Below are positions 51,548 through 60,926 of a stretch of DNA of 64,000 bases, in pieces (within the stretch, counting starts at the first letter, position 1; each line of letters begins with the position of its first letter). A model generated the notes under the pieces. That model saw nothing but the letters and a program-made list of their open reading frames with translations. It was not told the origin of the DNA and searched no databases. The translations under genes and the position numbers were made by a program. This DNA comes from an uncultured Anaerolineaceae bacterium (lineage in GTDB: Bacteria; Chloroflexota; Anaerolineae; Anaerolineales; Anaerolineaceae): NCBI GenBank assembly GCA_938020565.1, contig CALIHP010000042.1, forward strand, positions 1-64,000, given 5' to 3'.

Positions 51548-53308
51548 CTACATCACATCCGGCGTCTCGATCCCCAGCACGGCCAGACTGTTGACAATCG
51601 CCTGACGCGCGGCGGCGGTTAACCGAAGTCGAAAATCGCGCACGGATCCCTCCGCCTTCATAACCGGACAAACACGATAAAACTCGTTAAACGTTTTCGC
51701 CAGATCAAACGCCAGCGACGCGACGTACAGCGGCTTCATTTCATTCGCCGAACGCAGAATCTCTTTCGGCAGCCGCGTCATCAGGTCGATCAGCTCGATT
51801 TCAACCTCGCTCAAATCGTACGTCAGCGGCGCGCTTTCAGGAAACGGCGCTTCCGTCCGCTTCAGAATACTATTCGCGCGCACGGCGGCATATTGGATAT
51901 ACGGCGCGGCCTGACCGTTAAAGTCAAGCGCGGAAGCCCAGTCAAACGTGACGATCTTCGTATTATCACGGGAGACCATCGAGTATTTCAGCGCGCCCAG
52001 CGCGACCAGCTCCGCAACGCGAACCTTTTCCGCCTCGCTCAGCGCATCGTTCTTCTCCCGAACGATCTCCAGGGCCCGCGCTTTCGCCTCCGCCAGAAGA
52101 TCGTTCAGGAAAACGACCGTCCCATCGCGGGACGACATCGTCACGTTTCCGGGCAGATTGACGATTTCATACGATAAATGATAGCAGTCCTTCGTCCATG
52201 AATACCCCATCAGCTCAAGCGTCTTGAAAATCTGAGTCATGTAGAGCGATTGGCGGACGTCGATAACGTAGACCGAACGATCGAGCTTGAACTCAGCGAA
52301 TTTCTGAATCGCCAGCGCCAGGTCCTTCGTCGCGTAAAGCGATGTCCCGTCCGAACGTAAAACGACTAAAACGCGATACTTGTCCTTCGTCCCATATTTT
52401 TCATCCAGCTTGACGACGACCGCGTTTTCCGGGCGTTCGTCGTCCGCGATTCCCCGTTCGATCAGCTCGTCAACCACAACCTTCCCGGAATCTTCAACGT
52501 CGCTTTCAAAATAATAATGATCAAAACCAACGCCCAATGTCTTGAAGATTTCCTCAAAACCGTCGACGCTCCATTGCCGCGTTTCTTTCCAAAGCGCGAC
52601 AATCTCCGGATCGCGCCGGTCCCAACGAGCAAACAGCTCGCGGATCTCGCCTTCCGCGCCAGGTTCGCTTTCGGCGCGCTGCGACGCTTCCGTATATAAA
52701 TCCCCCATCCAGCGGGTAATATCGCCCGTCGGTTTCTCCCCGGCATGATATTTCAGATAGCACCACATCCATTTGATCACATGAAGCCCGATATCGCCCA
52801 AATAGGTCGTGCGAATAACGTCGTCGCCGGCAGCGTCGATCAGGTTACAAACGACATTCCCCAAAATAACGTTGCGGAGATGACCGACATGGAAAGATTT
52901 ATGCGTATTTGGCTGCGCGAATTCGACCATCGTCCGCCGTCCGCGCCTGTCCGCCCGTCCAAAGGCCGGGCCCTCTTCAAGAACGATATCGATAACGCGG
53001 CGCGCGTACGCTTTCGAAGAAAAATACACGTTCAGATAACCCTTAACCGCCTCTGCGCGCTCGAATCCGATCGGAAGACGCAGCGCTGACGCAACCTGAG
53101 CCGCGACTTCCTGCGCTTTTTGACCGATATTCGTTTTCTCGCCCCGCGCCTTCGCCGCGGACGCGACCGGCTGGAAGAACGAAGTCGACAAGCCCCAATT
53201 CCCGCTGAACGGGATCCAGGACCATTGAATCGCCCCAAGCGGAACGCCCGCCCGGGCGCTCAGAACCTGAACCTGATTTGCTAATTCCTGCTGCTCTCTC
53301 TCAAACAT
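51548..53308 (-). CDS. argS: Arginyl-tRNA synthetase
   Basis: 586 residues from ATG 53308; the frame extends 30 codons upstream but that part lies across the rpsT terminator. The N-terminal Arg-specific additional domain (to about 110) precedes the class I core with EFAQPNTHKSFHVGHLRN (HIGH as HVGH) and TMSSRDGTVVFLNDLL in the KMSKS place (lacking the second Lys, as usual for ArgRS). The DALR anticodon domain (SLAFDLAKTFNEFYRVCPVM) ends in the conserved final Met of ArgRS. It charges tRNA-Arg. Confidence 0.96.
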   Translation of the reverse strand: MFEREQQELANQVQVLSARAGVPLGAIQWSWIPFSGNWGLSTSFFQPVASAAKARGEKTNIGQKAQEVAAQVASALRLPIGFERAEAVKGYLNVYFSSKAYARRVIDIVLEEGPAFGRADRRGRRTMVEFAQPNTHKSFHVGHLRNVILGNVVCNLIDAAGDDVIRTTYLGDIGLHVIKWMWCYLKYHAGEKPTGDITRWMGDLYTEASQRAESEPGAEGEIRELFARWDRRDPEIVALWKETRQWSVDGFEEIFKTLGVGFDHYYFESDVEDSGKVVVDELIERGIADDERPENAVVVKLDEKYGTKDKYRVLVVLRSDGTSLYATKDLALAIQKFAEFKLDRSVYVIDVRQSLYMTQIFKTLELMGYSWTKDCYHLSYEIVNLPGNVTMSSRDGTVVFLNDLLAEAKARALEIVREKNDALSEAEKVRVAELVALGALKYSMVSRDNTKIVTFDWASALDFNGQAAPYIQYAAVRANSILKRTEAPFPESAPLTYDLSEVEIELIDLMTRLPKEILRSANEMKPLYVASLAFDLAKTFNEFYRVCPVMKAEGSVRDFRLRLTAAARQAIVNSLAVLGIETPDVM

Positions 53309-53368
53309 GTTTTGCCTGCCTGATCTCCCCGGTATCCCGACTGAATTTCGATTTCCATAGTAATCAAC

Positions 53369-53445
53369 AAAAAAGGGCTGATCCGTTCGAATGAACACAG
53401 CCCTCTTTCAGCGAACTCAATCAACCTGATTATCAGTCAGGTTGA
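53369..53445 (-). terminator. Two hairpins between rpsT and argS
   Basis: Reading the minus strand after rpsT, a perfect 9-base-pair hairpin (53421-53445, TCAACCTGA arms) is followed by AGGGCTG...CAGCCCT (53374-53404) with a T6 run at its end. The second is a good intrinsic terminator for rpsT; the first may support it or attenuate readthrough into argS. Confidence 0.75.
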
Positions 53446-53453
53446 ATCGGAAC

Positions 53454-53714
53454 TTACGCCTTAGCGGCTAACTTTTTAACCAGCCGGCTCTTCTTCCGAG
53501 CAGCGTTGTTCTTATGCAAAACGCCCTTCTGAACGGCTCGGTCCAACGCACGGACGGCGTTGAAAACCAGCGCTTCAGCGTCTTCGCTCGACTGCGCCAC
53601 GGCAACGCGGGCCTTCGCCAACGCCGAACGCATCGGACCGCGAACCAGACGGTTGCGCAATCGGCGGGCTTCATTCTGCTTATTTCGCTTCTTCTGTGAC
53701 TTAATATTAGCCAT
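53454..53714 (-). CDS. rpsT: 30S ribosomal protein S20
   Basis: 86 residues, standard length. The opening MANIKSQKKRNKQNEARRLR, the helical centre and KGVLHKNNAARKKSRLVKKL near the end fit S20 throughout. It binds 16S rRNA at the base of the body. ATG 53714 is the family start; the longer open frame upstream is leader. A consensus promoter lies 120 bases upstream, giving a leader of about 115 bases, long enough for the autoregulation known for S20 in E. coli. Confidence 0.97.
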   Translation of the reverse strand: MANIKSQKKRNKQNEARRLRNRLVRGPMRSALAKARVAVAQSSEDAEALVFNAVRALDRAVQKGVLHKNNAARKKSRLVKKLAAKA

Positions 53715-53834
53715 TGTACTGCCTACTCTCCCAAGTTTCTGGAACGTTACGCCTGCCGCCCGCCAAGCCTTTCTATGACTTTTTTCCGGCTGCGGAAACG
53801 CTTTGAGGGTTACCCGGAACTCTAGAACGGACTG

Positions 53835-53863
53835 ATTATCATCGAAATCAGTCAAACTGTCAA
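53835..53863 (-). promoter_or_regulatory. Sigma70-type promoter of rpsT
   Basis: On the minus strand TTGACA (53863-53858) is followed after 17 bases by GATAAT (53840-53835), a near-consensus promoter pointing to rpsT. Confidence 0.8.
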
Positions 53864-53931
53864 CGGTGCCCGAGCCGGGCTGATGACAGTTGAAAATACG
53901 GCAGGTTCGCCGAGGAAAAGACGGAAAATCC

Positions 53932-53954
53932 GTTACAATTAAAAAAAATGTAAC
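53932..53954 (+). promoter_or_regulatory. Inverted repeat GTTACA-N11-TGTAAC
   Basis: GTTACA (53932-53937) and TGTAAC (53949-53954) flank an A-rich spacer 20 bases before the ATG at 53975. It may be an operator, but no regulator gene is adjacent and no clear promoter was found around it. Confidence 0.35.
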
Positions 53955-53974
53955 ACTGCTGTAAACGAGGTGCT

Positions 53975-54544
53975 ATGAACGGTATCACCCTTGAAAACTT
54001 TCCGGATTGGTTCTTCTCGATTTTCGATCCACGCTGGGCGGGAATCTTCGGGTTCCTCGCTTTTTTCCTGATCATCCTCTATCTCGTCATCCGGCTCTTC
54101 GCATGGCTCGTTCAGATCTCGAAAGCCAGGCCGAAAGCGTCGGTTCAATTCAAAATTGACGATGTCAACCATGTCCTGTTCAAGAAAAAAGGCTATGCGA
54201 CGTTCGACCTGTACATTTCGAACAGCGGCGGCACGCCGATCACCGTGCTGCAAACCGGTTTCGTCCTCTCCGACGGTTCCGAACTCGTCATTCGCGACGC
54301 GGACGGGAACGCAAAAAAACCGGATAAACCGGAGCTCGATCCCGGAGATAACGCGTTTTATGATAATTGCGACTTTTATTACACAATTGCGCAGCACGGA
54401 GCCAATTACAAAAAAATCGAACGACTATTCGTTGACCTTCGTGCCGTCGGACGGGTTTACGGAGAAACGAGTATTAACCCGCTTCTCAACGACCGTCATA
54501 TCCGCGACATCCTGACCGACGTTAAAGGACTCAACGGATTTTAG
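53975..54544 (+). CDS. Membrane-anchored protein of unknown function
   Basis: 189 residues. One strong transmembrane helix (about 22-46, FGFLAFFLIILYLVIRLFAW) after a short aromatic N-terminus, then a soluble domain with beta strands (YATFDLYISNSGGTPITVLQ looks like an Ig-type strand pair with the N-S-G-G-T turn). No catalytic motif. GAGGTG stands 2-3 bases before ATG 53975. It lies 55 bases before the chromate transporter genes but need not be functionally linked. Confidence 0.6.
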   Translation: MNGITLENFPDWFFSIFDPRWAGIFGFLAFFLIILYLVIRLFAWLVQISKARPKASVQFKIDDVNHVLFKKKGYATFDLYISNSGGTPITVLQTGFVLSDGSELVIRDADGNAKKPDKPELDPGDNAFYDNCDFYYTIAQHGANYKKIERLFVDLRAVGRVYGETSINPLLNDRHIRDILTDVKGLNGF

Positions 54545-54599
54545 TCAGATCCTTAAATAAAAAACGCATTGAAAAATCCCCTCTGAAAGGATTCGTTTT

Positions 54600-55211
54600 A
54601 TGGCGACAACGTCCGTCCCGGAACCGCGCGTCAGCGTCTCAGATTATCAGAAAGGCTTCCTCATCCTGAGGATCTACCTGAAAGCCATGGCTTTCGCTTT
54701 CACCGGCGGCATGGCGGCAATGCCACAGCTGATGTACGATATTACGCAGAAGCATAAACTTCTGACCGAAGACGAGTACACTGAAATCATCGCGCTCAGC
54801 AATTCGCTTCCCGGAATTATCGGCGTCAATAACAGCTACTTTACAGGAAAACGCATCGCCGGTAATTTCGGCGCCGCCATGGCGATCGCGGGGACGGTCT
54901 TTCCGGCGTTTTTCAGCATGCTCATCGTCGCGATCCTTTTCCGGCAGCTTCCCGAATCGCGAATCATGCGCGGAGCGATCAACGGGATCCGCGCCGTATC
55001 GATCGCAGTCCTGGCGCAGACCGGCGTCAATATCATCCTCAGAAATAAGGCCGATCATTTCTCCCGCGTAATGATCGTCGCTGCGCTGCTGATCCCTCTC
55101 CTGACGCCGATCGGCGCGTTTTATACGATCCTGCTCTGCGGCGCTTGCGGAATTCTTTACCTGCGCTTCAGGGACCGCTCCGCCAGTTCAGATCGAAAAA
55201 AAGAGGCATAA
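54600..55211 (+). CDS. Chromate transporter family protein, half 1
   Basis: 203 residues, about five or six helices. It has the CHR half-domain pattern: FAFTGGMAAMPQLMYDITQK (usual F.FGG...p.....v), SNSLPGIIGVNNSYFTGKRIAG (usual PG......G...G) and a final hydrophobic pair. In the single-chain ChrA two such halves are fused; here they are two adjacent genes. The family carries chromate or sulfate-like anions; true substrate here is unknown. AAAGGA lies 8 bases before ATG 54600. Confidence 0.82.
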   Translation: MATTSVPEPRVSVSDYQKGFLILRIYLKAMAFAFTGGMAAMPQLMYDITQKHKLLTEDEYTEIIALSNSLPGIIGVNNSYFTGKRIAGNFGAAMAIAGTVFPAFFSMLIVAILFRQLPESRIMRGAINGIRAVSIAVLAQTGVNIILRNKADHFSRVMIVAALLIPLLTPIGAFYTILLCGACGILYLRFRDRSASSDRKKEA

Positions 55212-55214
55212 GCA

Positions 55215-55784
55215 ATGCCGGTTGCAATTAAGCTATTCCTGATGTTCCTGAAAATTGGATTCACGTCCTTCGGCGGCGGATATGGGATGATGTCGATGAT
55301 CCTCGACGAGGGGATTACCCGCGTCGGACTGACGACCGCCGAATTCGCCGACATGGCTGCGCTGGATCTGCTCTGCTCCGGACCGGTCGCCGTCAACGCA
55401 GCGACCTATATCGGATACATCAAAGGCGGATGGCTCGGAGCGCTTCTGGCAACGGTTGGCGCAGTTCTTCCTTCACTGACGATCTGCACGGTTGTCCTTC
55501 TTTTTCTCGATCGTTTTCGCCACAGCATCATCGTCAAAGGCCTTTTCGTCGGGATCGTCCCCGCGACCGGAGGATTAATGATCTTCACGGCGCTGAAGCT
55601 GTCGAAATCGATCTTTTTTAACGATGAGACCTTCCATGAAATTTTATCCATGGCGATGACGCCGACAATGATCGGGATGATCGCGCTGTTCGCCGCTGCG
55701 CTCTTCGCCGCCATAAAATTCAAAGTCAATCCGATCTGGCTGACGCTCGCCGGCGCCGTTATCGGCGCGGTATTTTTGGCTTAG
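55215..55784 (+). CDS. Chromate transporter family protein, half 2
   Basis: 189 residues, about six helices. FLKIGFTSFGGGYGMMSMIL, MAALDLLCSGPVAVNAATYIGYIKGGWLGALLATVGAVLPS is the complete CHR half-domain with the FGGG and GP motifs. It begins 3 bases after the first half and the two must act as a heterodimer. The two halves should insert in opposite orientation, as found for other paired CHR proteins. Confidence 0.88.
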   Translation: MPVAIKLFLMFLKIGFTSFGGGYGMMSMILDEGITRVGLTTAEFADMAALDLLCSGPVAVNAATYIGYIKGGWLGALLATVGAVLPSLTICTVVLLFLDRFRHSIIVKGLFVGIVPATGGLMIFTALKLSKSIFFNDETFHEILSMAMTPTMIGMIALFAAALFAAIKFKVNPIWLTLAGAVIGAVFLA

Positions 55785-55855
55785 TCAAAGACTTCGGAAA
55801 TCGGCCCCTGCCACGAATCAATCAAAAGCGCAGAATCCCAGGGAACCGCATTTCG

Positions 55856-58360
55856 TCACTCAACGAAATAAACACGATTCGTCCCGCTTTCGAAAACCTT
55901 CGTCAGGTTCAGCTCGAATTTCCGCTCCGCGACCTTATACGCGGCACGTTCCGCCGATCCGATAACGACGTAGCGAACGCCGTACCGATCGAGCAGTTGC
56001 GACACGAGCTGCCAGTCTTTCGATTCATAAATCTGGCGCACGTCGTCGTTGCGCGATCCGATCTCCGCGTACCCGCCGCGCCACTGCGATTCATGATTCA
56101 TCGGGCCAAGAATCGTCGGAAGCCCGCTGAAAATACTGAAAACGTTATCGGCAGAGTAAGATCCTCCGACCTTCTCAACAATCCGACCGTACGGAGCCGT
56201 TCGGAGCCACGCCACCACCGCCCAATCCTTCTCACGGCCCTCGCGAACAAACGCCGCCCCGTCCAACGAAAGCCCGCCGCGTCCAAGCGCCCTGACCTTC
56301 GACGTTATTCCCCAGAACGGATATACCGCCGCGCTGAGGAGAAACAGCGCCAGAGCCATACGGACCGCAACGCGGCCGGCTCTTCCCCGAATCCCGCGCC
56401 ACAGCCGGTTCACCGCGTAAGCGGCGCTGAGGCTCAGTAAAATCCACGCAAGATAATAAAACTTGAAAATTGTATTCATTCGCGTTCCGAAAAAATCGCG
56501 CAAATAGAAAAACTCCGGGAACAGGATCAACGCTCCCGCCAGAGCGCAAAGCATCGCGATAAACCGGTCCGCGGCGCTCAACGCCAGGCGGCTCGCACAT
56601 TCCGAATCGACGTCAGCCTCACGCAAAGTCCGCCCCTGCGTCAACAGGCAGAACGCCGCCGCAATCATCCCTGCCAGAATCAGCGTCGTCGCGAGCGTCT
56701 CCCCGCGCCGAATCAGGAACCCGATGAAAGGGTTCGCGCTTGCCGACGCGCCCTGCCCGTCGAGGAAAAGCTTCGCGATCGTCTCGTACGCCCCCCCGGA
56801 CGCCGAAAGCCGCGTCATGGCCCAGAACAGGACGGTCGTTATCGCCAGGAGAAACGCCAGAATCCACCCGGTCCAGCCGAAAACCGTCCGCTTGGCGCTC
56901 TGACTGATCGAATCCCGAACGCGAACGGCGAGCCAGATCAGGATCGGGAGAAGGAACGCCCCAAACATGATCGCCAGGTGGAGCCAGCGCGTCGTATACA
57001 CACCGCTGGGGAGAATTCCACCGGCCTGGGACGCGAGACCCTCCATGAATAATCCGTATACCCCGAGACAGGCGGCCCCGAACGGGATCGCCGCCCAGAC
57101 CGCCGTTTTAAGAAACGTCGAGAATGGGAATAAGTTCTTTTGCAGCCCGAACGCGAACCCTGCGACCGTTAGCAGGAACAGGAATGGAAAATCCCACGTA
57201 TTCATAAAGATTGCGGCTCCGACGATCAACGTGGAAAGCCAGAATTCCATTCGAAAGACGAACAACCGCCAACCCAAAACCGCGCCGGCGATCCCCCCGC
57301 CCGCGTTGAATTTGAAGTTCGATTTCTCCGCCCGGCGGTAAACCGTCCAAGCGACCGCAATCGCCAGCAGCACGAATGGAATCGCGATAACATGCGGATG
57401 CAGATCGCCCAGATAAAACGAGAAAAACGGAAACTCGTCGATCACCTCGCGCGTCGACCCGTCCAGCCCGATATCCTGAAGGACCCGCGACGCGCGCCAC
57501 CACCAGATCCCGCCCCGGCCGGTTGGATCGACCGTCGCGGACGCGATCGGCGCGTCGGTCAATTCCTTCAACCCGACCCATTTCCAAAACGCAGAAGTTC
57601 CGTCCGCGTTCCAAAACAGGCGCAGCGAATGCAGACTTTCAAACAGCCCTTCAGCATTTCCCAACAGCAGGAGGAAAACCGGCGCCAGAAGCGCCCCCGG
57701 CTTGAAATGCGCCGGATCCTTTCCGCGATCGCCGTCATGCCCATGACGCAGCAGCTCCCCGATGAGCTCGAACGACCCGGCCGCCGCCATTCCGAAAACC
57801 GTCGCCAGCATCAGGTTAAAGCCAATTTCCGACGGAACGCCTGAAAACCGGATCAGAATCGCCGTCATCAGATAACCAAAGTAGTAGTAAGAAATTGAAT
57901 ACCCGCTAAGCCAACCATCGGCGGGCGGGAGCGTTTCCGACCGCAGGATCCCATTGATGAACATCATCTCCATCGGCTTTTCGGTTCCGGATATGTCGGG
58001 AACCGTCCCGCGGAACAGGAGAACCAGCGCAAAACCGCAGAGGAAGACCGCCTCGGAAATCACAATCGTTTTCCAATTCCGCCGGACCCAATGAAAAAAC
58101 TCCCCTTCACGATCCAGCCAGAGCGTCCGCACGGACCATGCGGCGACCGGCGCCAGCGCTGCCGCCAGACCGCCCAATGAATTTTGGGCCAAACCCAATA
58201 CGCCAAAAAGCCAGAAAAGGAATCCAATCAGGATCAGGCTCAGCGGCCTGTAAAATCCGACGCCGCGGCTGCGCCATGCCGAAAAATAGCGAAAACCGAC
58301 CGGCGCGGCCAGCAGGCTCATCGCAGCGCCAGCGGCCAACCAGGTACCGACCGCAATCAT
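55856..58360 (-). CDS. DUF2298 (Chlor_Arch_YYY) polytopic membrane protein
   Basis: 834 residues with about sixteen hydrophobic helices. EKPMEMMFINGILRSETLPP and WLSGYSISYYYFGYLMTAIL carry the YYY motif that names the family (Y-Y-Y-F-G here). A C-terminal soluble part of about 150 residues (YGVRYVVIGSAER, RVYFVE) lies outside the membrane. The family resembles GT-C glycosyltransferases in layout, with acidic residues in the first loop, and is thought to act on envelope glycans, but activity is not proven. The ATG overlaps the stop of the next gene upstream (ATGA). Confidence 0.85.
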   Translation of the reverse strand: MIAVGTWLAAGAAMSLLAAPVGFRYFSAWRSRGVGFYRPLSLILIGFLFWLFGVLGLAQNSLGGLAAALAPVAAWSVRTLWLDREGEFFHWVRRNWKTIVISEAVFLCGFALVLLFRGTVPDISGTEKPMEMMFINGILRSETLPPADGWLSGYSISYYYFGYLMTAILIRFSGVPSEIGFNLMLATVFGMAAAGSFELIGELLRHGHDGDRGKDPAHFKPGALLAPVFLLLLGNAEGLFESLHSLRLFWNADGTSAFWKWVGLKELTDAPIASATVDPTGRGGIWWWRASRVLQDIGLDGSTREVIDEFPFFSFYLGDLHPHVIAIPFVLLAIAVAWTVYRRAEKSNFKFNAGGGIAGAVLGWRLFVFRMEFWLSTLIVGAAIFMNTWDFPFLFLLTVAGFAFGLQKNLFPFSTFLKTAVWAAIPFGAACLGVYGLFMEGLASQAGGILPSGVYTTRWLHLAIMFGAFLLPILIWLAVRVRDSISQSAKRTVFGWTGWILAFLLAITTVLFWAMTRLSASGGAYETIAKLFLDGQGASASANPFIGFLIRRGETLATTLILAGMIAAAFCLLTQGRTLREADVDSECASRLALSAADRFIAMLCALAGALILFPEFFYLRDFFGTRMNTIFKFYYLAWILLSLSAAYAVNRLWRGIRGRAGRVAVRMALALFLLSAAVYPFWGITSKVRALGRGGLSLDGAAFVREGREKDWAVVAWLRTAPYGRIVEKVGGSYSADNVFSIFSGLPTILGPMNHESQWRGGYAEIGSRNDDVRQIYESKDWQLVSQLLDRYGVRYVVIGSAERAAYKVAERKFELNLTKVFESGTNRVYFVE

Positions 58361-60846
58361 TTCTTCACCTCATATATCACCGTATCCCGGTCACGGAAAA
58401 CCGTTTCCCAGGCATCGCCGTCCGCAGCGTCGAATTTCGCGATCCCCGTCGGGTCGTACAATCCCCGTTCAAGCTGACCGACGATCACATAACGAACGCC
58501 ATACGTATCGAGAAACGCACGCGCCGCCTCAACCGACGCCGTTGTATAAAAATCGTTGACGTCCTCAACCCGCTTCCAAACCGCCTCAGTCATCATCGTC
58601 CGCTGCTGGCGCTGATGATAATTCCAGCCAATGACCGAGGGCAGCCCGGTATACACCGTCATCCGGTTCCCCCATTTATATTCCGTCGCATGACCCTCAA
58701 CGATCGTCGGCGAACCGGAGACGTTCTCCTGGAGCCAGCGGATCGCGTTGGCATCCTGAGACAGGTCCATCGTGAAACCGTCCTGAGAATAAAACGCGCT
58801 GTCCATGTACGCCATTCCATCGAGTGAGTGCGGCGCGGTTTTAACCATGCGGTCGCGAATCTTATCCATACTGGCGGTCAGCGTAAACAGCGCCCCGCTG
58901 AAAAGCAGGCAGGAAAAAAGGACCTTCCATGCCGTCGCCGTCATTTCCGAAAAACGACTCCGGGAACCCGATTCATTCCCAGCCCAGCCTGCTATCACCA
59001 CAGCGGTCCCGATCGCGGCCCCCAGCGCCATCAGCGTCCAGGCCTGATTGTACAGCTTGAAAACCATATTCATTCGGCCGACGTCGCCGCGCAGCGCGGC
59101 AAATTCAACGAACAGCGTGATAAAAAACGCGGTTCCCAGACAGAAAAAAACAATGCGCTTCAGGAGCGGCTGGCCCGGGCGGAGAAGAAGAGCCAGCGTC
59201 CACAGCATCAACGGGAACGCGATCAAGCCGATCGTCGCCTTCGTCGCAGCAAAAAAACCAAAGACAATGACCAGAAACACGGCAAAAATAAAAAAGCCGG
59301 CCTGAACCCTCGCGTAAAACTTTCGAACCGCAGAAATCTTAACCGCCTTCAGCCAGTCCATTGTCTCATAAACCAACCAGCTGGCAGCCGCGAACAGGAA
59401 GATCCCCCAGTGGAGAAGATATGCCCACTGCGGCGTTCGGTCCCCATCCCAGAGCATTATGCCCGAATCACGCGAATTCGTCAGCAGGTACGGAAGGAAA
59501 ATTCCCACCGAAACAACAGCCAGCAGGACGGCGGACGCAGCGATGATCCCCGCTTTCCGCGCCGCCGAGTTCGGCCCGGTCAAGCGGAAGCGCCCGACAA
59601 TCAGCCCGATCGCCACAACCGCCAGCAGCAGAAACGTTGGAAAATCCCAGGTATTCGTCGGGATCAGCGACCCGATCGTCAGCCCCCCGCCGATCAACGC
59701 AGCCACCCACTCGCCCCATTTCGGGAGCGCGCTCCGATCAACCCGGAAGGCCAGCGAAACAATCCAGACCAGAACGAGAACCGTTATCGGCAGCGCGAAC
59801 AGGTGCGCATGCGGATCGCCGTAAAGAAACGTAAAATACGGGAATTCAGTAATCGGCTCGCCGGGAATCGCCCGGCTCGGGATCCAATACCAATCGCCCG
59901 GGTAAAGCTGAAATCGGTGCCCGGCAAAGAGCTGCCGAATTCCGACGAAAAAAGCGACAAGCCCGTTCATCTGATCCTCGGCTATCGGAAGCGCCTGCCG
60001 TCCCAGCTGAACGAGCTGGGATCCGATAATTCCAAGCGTACCCAGATTGCCGATCAGCTGTAAAAAAGTTACCGAAAGCAGGCCCGTTTTCGTCGCCGCC
60101 GACTCTGACCCTTCCGGATACAGGCCATGAAAAATCGTCGTGCCAATCGAAAAAGCGCCAACGCCCAAAACCGCGAACCAGGTAGGCAGGATCAGGTTAT
60201 ACGCAACCGACGGAACGATCCCCAGCCACTTCGTCAGCAGCCCGGACAGGAAAAATCCATAATAATAGTAATTAAGCCGCCCGCCGCTGAACCATGGATC
60301 GTAAGGCGGAAGGATCGTACTCTTGAGAACAGCATTGAAGTACGAAAAATCCATTGGCTTTTCGCCGCCTTTATACGGGTGCCACAGGTCAGGATTCCCC
60401 AGACGGATTAACAGGAAAAACAGGAACAGGCCCAGGAAAACCGCTTCGATCGTCAGGATCCGCCGCCGGTTCAAACGCACCTCTCCGCGGATCTCTTTCC
60501 AGAACCCGCCGAACAGGATCAGGTTTACCAGCGTCCACGCGCCCAAACAGGCCGTCATCGTAACTGGAAGGAACGTCGCGCCGAGCTGGCTCGCGAGCCA
60601 AACCGTCACGCCCCAGACAAGCAGGCCAAAGAAACGCGAAACGCCCCAGCCGCGAACGCTGTCGCCGGCGAAAATCAGGCGTGTCAGCGGATAGAAAACG
60701 ATCCCAATCGCCAAAAGCATCAGATACCACGCCAGAACCGTCAACAACGGAACGGCGTTCACCGCTGCGCCGCGGGAAAACAGCTCGCTCCAGGTTCCGC
60801 CGGCGGATTGGATCCCGGCCTCAAAACCAGTCATCATGGGCATCAT
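58357..60846 (-). CDS. DUF2298 (Chlor_Arch_YYY) polytopic membrane protein, second copy
   Basis: 829 residues, about sixteen helices. GEKPMDFSYFNAVLKSTILP and WFSGGRLNYYYYGFFLSGLL are the conserved parts with a full YYYY. The C-terminal part has VEGHATEYKWGNRMTVYTGL and YGVRYVIVGQLERG, the same order as its neighbour, so the pair comes from an old duplication. GGAGG precedes the ATG by 4 bases. Coupled to the gene downstream, probably forming a complex or two steps of one glycan pathway. Confidence 0.87.
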   Translation of the reverse strand: MMPMMTGFEAGIQSAGGTWSELFSRGAAVNAVPLLTVLAWYLMLLAIGIVFYPLTRLIFAGDSVRGWGVSRFFGLLVWGVTVWLASQLGATFLPVTMTACLGAWTLVNLILFGGFWKEIRGEVRLNRRRILTIEAVFLGLFLFFLLIRLGNPDLWHPYKGGEKPMDFSYFNAVLKSTILPPYDPWFSGGRLNYYYYGFFLSGLLTKWLGIVPSVAYNLILPTWFAVLGVGAFSIGTTIFHGLYPEGSESAATKTGLLSVTFLQLIGNLGTLGIIGSQLVQLGRQALPIAEDQMNGLVAFFVGIRQLFAGHRFQLYPGDWYWIPSRAIPGEPITEFPYFTFLYGDPHAHLFALPITVLVLVWIVSLAFRVDRSALPKWGEWVAALIGGGLTIGSLIPTNTWDFPTFLLLAVVAIGLIVGRFRLTGPNSAARKAGIIAASAVLLAVVSVGIFLPYLLTNSRDSGIMLWDGDRTPQWAYLLHWGIFLFAAASWLVYETMDWLKAVKISAVRKFYARVQAGFFIFAVFLVIVFGFFAATKATIGLIAFPLMLWTLALLLRPGQPLLKRIVFFCLGTAFFITLFVEFAALRGDVGRMNMVFKLYNQAWTLMALGAAIGTAVVIAGWAGNESGSRSRFSEMTATAWKVLFSCLLFSGALFTLTASMDKIRDRMVKTAPHSLDGMAYMDSAFYSQDGFTMDLSQDANAIRWLQENVSGSPTIVEGHATEYKWGNRMTVYTGLPSVIGWNYHQRQQRTMMTEAVWKRVEDVNDFYTTASVEAARAFLDTYGVRYVIVGQLERGLYDPTGIAKFDAADGDAWETVFRDRDTVIYEVKK

Positions 60847-60926
60847 CTTTCCTCCAGCCCAGGCGCTGACGTTTCACGCCGCCGGGCCTCCTTCATCCTG
60901 AATTATATAACGCTTCCAAACCGTCT

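Noticed and set aside
58828..60063. 411-codon plus-strand frame opposite a DUF2298 gene
   Set aside because: Gln/Arg/Asn-rich shadow of a membrane protein gene, with no start signal.
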